A stretch of DNA of 7,991 bases, taken from the NCBI GenBank assembly GCA_902479835.1, contig CABSQC010000042.1, forward strand, positions 1 through 7,991, written 5' to 3'. Of this stretch, positions 6,370 through 7,991 are shown piece by piece. A model generated the notes under the pieces. The model was not told the origin of the DNA. It ran no database searches and saw nothing but the letters and a program-made list of their open reading frames with translations. The translations under genes and the position numbers were made by a program. Numbering within the stretch: position 1 is the stretch's first letter; each line of letters opens with the position of its first letter. Source of the DNA: an uncultured Streptococcus sp. (GTDB lineage Bacteria; Bacillota; Bacilli; Lactobacillales; Streptococcaceae).

Positions 6370-6384
6370 TCGCCTATCAGGCGA
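6370..6384 (-). promoter_or_regulatory. 5'-end hairpin in the lipoprotein mRNA leader
   Basis: On the minus strand TCGCCT (6384-6379) pairs perfectly with AGGCGA (6375-6370) around a three-base loop. The stem begins at the predicted transcript start (about 6384). A hairpin at the extreme 5' end is a known way to stabilise mRNA against 5'-dependent decay; no U-tract follows, so it is not a terminator. Confidence 0.5.
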
Positions 6385-6390
6385 GGTTTT

Positions 6391-6419
6391 ATTATATCAA
6401 TAATCAAGGAATGGGGCAA
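6391..6419 (-). promoter_or_regulatory. Promoter of the lipoprotein gene
   Basis: Minus-strand TTGCCC (6414-6419), a 17-bp spacer and consensus TATAAT (6391-6396) with extended -10 TGA. The predicted start near 6384 gives a leader of about 40 bases. Confidence 0.85.
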
Positions 6420-6427
6420 ATGGCAAC

Positions 6428-6450
6428 AAAAAACCCCCTATTGCTAGGGG
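6428..6450 (-). terminator. Terminator of the tRNA-Cys transcript
   Basis: On the minus strand CCCCTA (6450-6445) pairs with TAGGGG (6440-6435) around GCAA, followed by T6 (A6 at 6428-6433 on the plus strand). It lies about 40 bases beyond the tRNA 3' end and just upstream of the lipoprotein promoter, so it insulates the two units. Confidence 0.88.
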
Positions 6451-6491
6451 AATTTTTAAAAGATAAAAGATGATAAAAAATTTTATTATCA

Positions 6492-6562
6492 AGGCGGTAG
6501 ACGGATTTGAACCGACGATCAAGCTTTTGCAGAGCCGTGCCTTACCACTTGGCTATACCGCC
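6492..6562 (-). tRNA. tRNA-Cys (anticodon GCA)
   Basis: A 71-nt cloverleaf on the minus strand. The acceptor GGCGGTA (from 6562) pairs with TACCGCC (ending 6493), with discriminator U at 6492. The D arm is GCC...GGC. The anticodon loop is CTGCAAA, giving GCA for cysteine codons UGY, and the T loop is TTCAAAT. CCA is not encoded, since TTG follows the acceptor, so it must be added enzymatically. By my alignment two stem positions do not pair: C27 with U43 at the top of the anticodon stem and U50 with U64 in the T stem, with a G-U at 28-42. I cannot tell whether this is usual for streptococcal tRNA-Cys. An independent promoter and terminator show it is a single-gene unit. Confidence 0.93.
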
Positions 6563-6574
6563 ATAACAGATACC

Positions 6575-6603
6575 ATTCTATCGAAAAAACAAAGATTCGT
6601 CAA
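6575..6603 (-). promoter_or_regulatory. Promoter of tRNA-Cys
   Basis: Minus-strand TTGACG (6598-6603), an exact 17-bp spacer and TAGAAT (6575-6580), five of six matches in each box. The predicted start near 6568 leaves a 5' leader of about six bases for RNase P to remove. Confidence 0.87.
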
Positions 6604-6737
6604 GCCTCTTTCATCAAATTGGCTGGTTGATTGTTCAAACTGCCTATTTACAAGAAATATAAAGAGGCTGAAAGACATTCAACTTCTTTGTATTAATTAT
6701 AACTGTTGTATATTGATTACTAACACGTATGTCTTGA
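6604..6737. other. Intergenic gap between tRNA-Cys promoter and ahpF remnant, with inverted repeats
   Basis: No gene is seen here. AGCCTCTTT (6603-6611) and AAAGAGGCT (6661-6669) form a perfect 9-bp inverted repeat about 50 bases apart, starting at the edge of the tRNA -35 box. At the right side TTGATTAC (6713-6720) pairs with GTAATCAA (6753-6760), and nested inside it CTTGATTA (6733-6740) pairs with TAATCAAG (6746-6753), covering the last codons of ahpF. Neither has a U-tract, so they are not convincing terminators. Confidence 0.5.
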
Positions 6738-7991
6738 TTATTGTCTAATCAAGTAATCAAAGGCTCCGATAGCATTTGTAGCACTAGACCCCATGGAAAT
6801 AATGATTTGTTTGTAGGCGCTGTCAGTATAGTCACCTGCTGCAAAAATACCAGAGATATTTGTTGAACCAAATTTATCAACGATAATATCTTGGCGTTCA
6901 TTGAGTTCAATACCACTGTATTTGAGCCAAGCAGTACTTGGTACAAGACCAATTCGAACAAAGACACCCTCAAGGTTAAGATGTTTTTCTTCATTTGTAT
7001 CACGCTCAACGTACCTCAAACCAGTCACATAATCTTGACCCAGAATTTTTTTGTTGCAACGTTCTTAAGAATGGTTAGATTATCCGTTTTAGCAGCTCGT
7101 TCTTGTAAGACTTGATCTGACTTTAATTCAGGTAAGAACTCTAAGACCGTAACATGTTTAGTGATACCGGCTAAATCTAAAGCCGCTTCCAAACCTGAGT
7201 TACCACCACCGATAACGGCAATATTTTTCTCTTCAAATAGTGGACCATCAAAGTGTGAGCAGTAAGTAACACCTTTGTTGCGGAATTCTTCCTCGCCAGG
7301 AATGTTGATATTACGCCATTTGGCTCCGAGAGCTAGGATAGCAGTTTTGGATTTTAAAACGGCACCGTTAGCCAGTGTTACTTCAATGAGTTCTTTCTTT
7401 TCAATGCCAGTAGCTAATTGACTTTTGATGATATCAACGTCGTAAGATTTAGTATACTCTTCAACTTGGTCCATTAACTTAGTACCTTCTGTATATAGCG
7501 TACTAATCATGTTTTCAATACCAACTGTCTCAATAACTTGTCCTCCAAAGGTTTCTGCTAAAAGACCAGTTTTTAGTCCTTTACGGGTAGCATAAATTGC
7601 AGCACTGTTTCCAGCAGGACCACCACCAATAATCAAAACATCATAGACACCTTTATCAGCGAAAGCTTCAGCATCAAATGGGCCGTCGAGTTTTTCTACA
7701 AGCTGTTCAATACTTGCACGACCAGATGTAAATTCTTCTTGGTCTTTAACCGTAGGAACAGACAAGATACCTTTCGCTTTGACTTTACCCTGATACATAC
7801 CACCTTCAATCATAGTATGTGTGATATTTAGGTTCAAAACAGTCATAATATTAAAAGCTTGAACGATATCTGGGCAATTAATATTTTCATCTGTTACAGT
7901 GATGAATTCCCCATTTTGAGAAGCTTGTGCTGAAAATTCTATAATTTCTTTTCCGACTAATGACAAAATAATGTCATCCTCTATTTTTGAA
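6738..7991 (-). pseudogene. ahpF: Degraded ahpF/nox-1 (alkyl hydroperoxide reductase subunit F), partial at the window edge
   Basis: The intact protein is a FAD flavoprotein of about 510 aa that passes electrons from NADH to the peroxiredoxin AhpC, using two CxxC pairs. The 5' part lies beyond the right edge: the frame is open to 7991, so the TTG at 7966 is not a credible true start. Seen here: the second thioredoxin-like fold (CPDIVQAFNIM, then SVPTV), FAD-binding GGGPAG, NADH-binding GGGNSG, and a C-terminus ending IGAFDYLIRQ. Defects: after NVATK the frame shifts at a T7 run on the plus strand (7046-7052) and stops at 7025-7027, while the rest continues in the -1 frame to 6738. The N-terminal CxxC reads N-I-N-C (first Cys lost, codon 7883-7885). 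The reductase CxxC reads C-S-H-F (second Cys lost, codon 7250-7252). The usual GDCTD reads GDYTD. SVPTVYLNGEEF is shortened to SVPTVKDQEEF. Several independent losses argue for a pseudogene rather than a read error. A+T is visibly higher than in its neighbours. Confidence 0.88.

Noticed and set aside
6046..6447. 133-aa plus-strand frame antisense to the lipoprotein gene.
   Set aside because: Its Leu/Glu/Asp-rich part is the complement of the Ser-rich linker; no start signals.
5536..6570. Looked for a comX copy beside nusG, as I remember in S. pneumoniae.
   Set aside because: No sigma-factor-like frame is present on either strand; the place holds the lipoprotein and tRNA-Cys genes.
1..7991. 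CRISPR arrays, insertion sequences with transposases, toxin-antitoxin pairs, phage genes or defence systems.
   Set aside because: No spaced direct repeats, transposase motifs or paired small genes were seen; apart from the left repeat and the ahpF remnant the window is housekeeping DNA.

Overview
This window looks like a chromosomal segment of an oral/viridans-type Streptococcus. The gene order (RluA/RluD-family pseudouridine synthase, pbp2A, then rpmG-secE-nusG) is the one I know from Streptococcus pneumoniae and its relatives. PBP2A, SecE (58 aa) and NusG all read as streptococcal. Low-G+C Firmicute promoters with extended -10 elements and a tRNA-Cys without an encoded CCA fit the same group. 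The species cannot be fixed from sequence inspection alone.

Layout, left to right. 1-173 holds no gene; it carries a compact, hairpin-rich repeat-like element (about 7-152) just beyond the 3' end of the pseudouridine synthase gene (174-1037, minus). That gene and pbp2A (1141-3375, plus) are divergently transcribed from a 103-bp gap with two extended -10 promoters, each placed so that transcription would begin at or next to the start codon. pbp2A converges on a membrane-anchored zinc metallopeptidase of the YpfJ type (3417-4328, minus), and the two share a bidirectional terminator. The metallopeptidase is divergent from rpmG (4473-4625) and secE (4635-4811), which form a short operon closed by a strong terminator. 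nusG (4999-5535) has its own promoter and a terminator-like hairpin in its leader, and converges on a lipoprotein gene (5586-6344, minus) across a second shared terminator. tRNA-Cys (6492-6562, minus) has its own promoter and terminator.

The right end (6738-7991, minus, cut by the window edge) is a degraded ahpF/nox-1 gene, the flavoprotein reductase of the alkyl hydroperoxide reductase system. It has a frameshift at an A7 run and has lost one cysteine from each of its two expected CxxC redox centres. It is also visibly more A+T-rich than the rest.

Functionally this is a housekeeping block: cell-wall synthesis (PBP2A), rRNA modification, ribosomal protein L33, protein export (SecE) and transcription elongation (NusG), flanked by two exported proteins of unknown role and a dead or dying peroxide-defence gene. 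I found no undescribed multi-gene system. The items most worth a second look are the ahpF decay with its slippery heptamer, the nusG leader hairpin, the paired near-leaderless promoters, and the left-edge repeat element.
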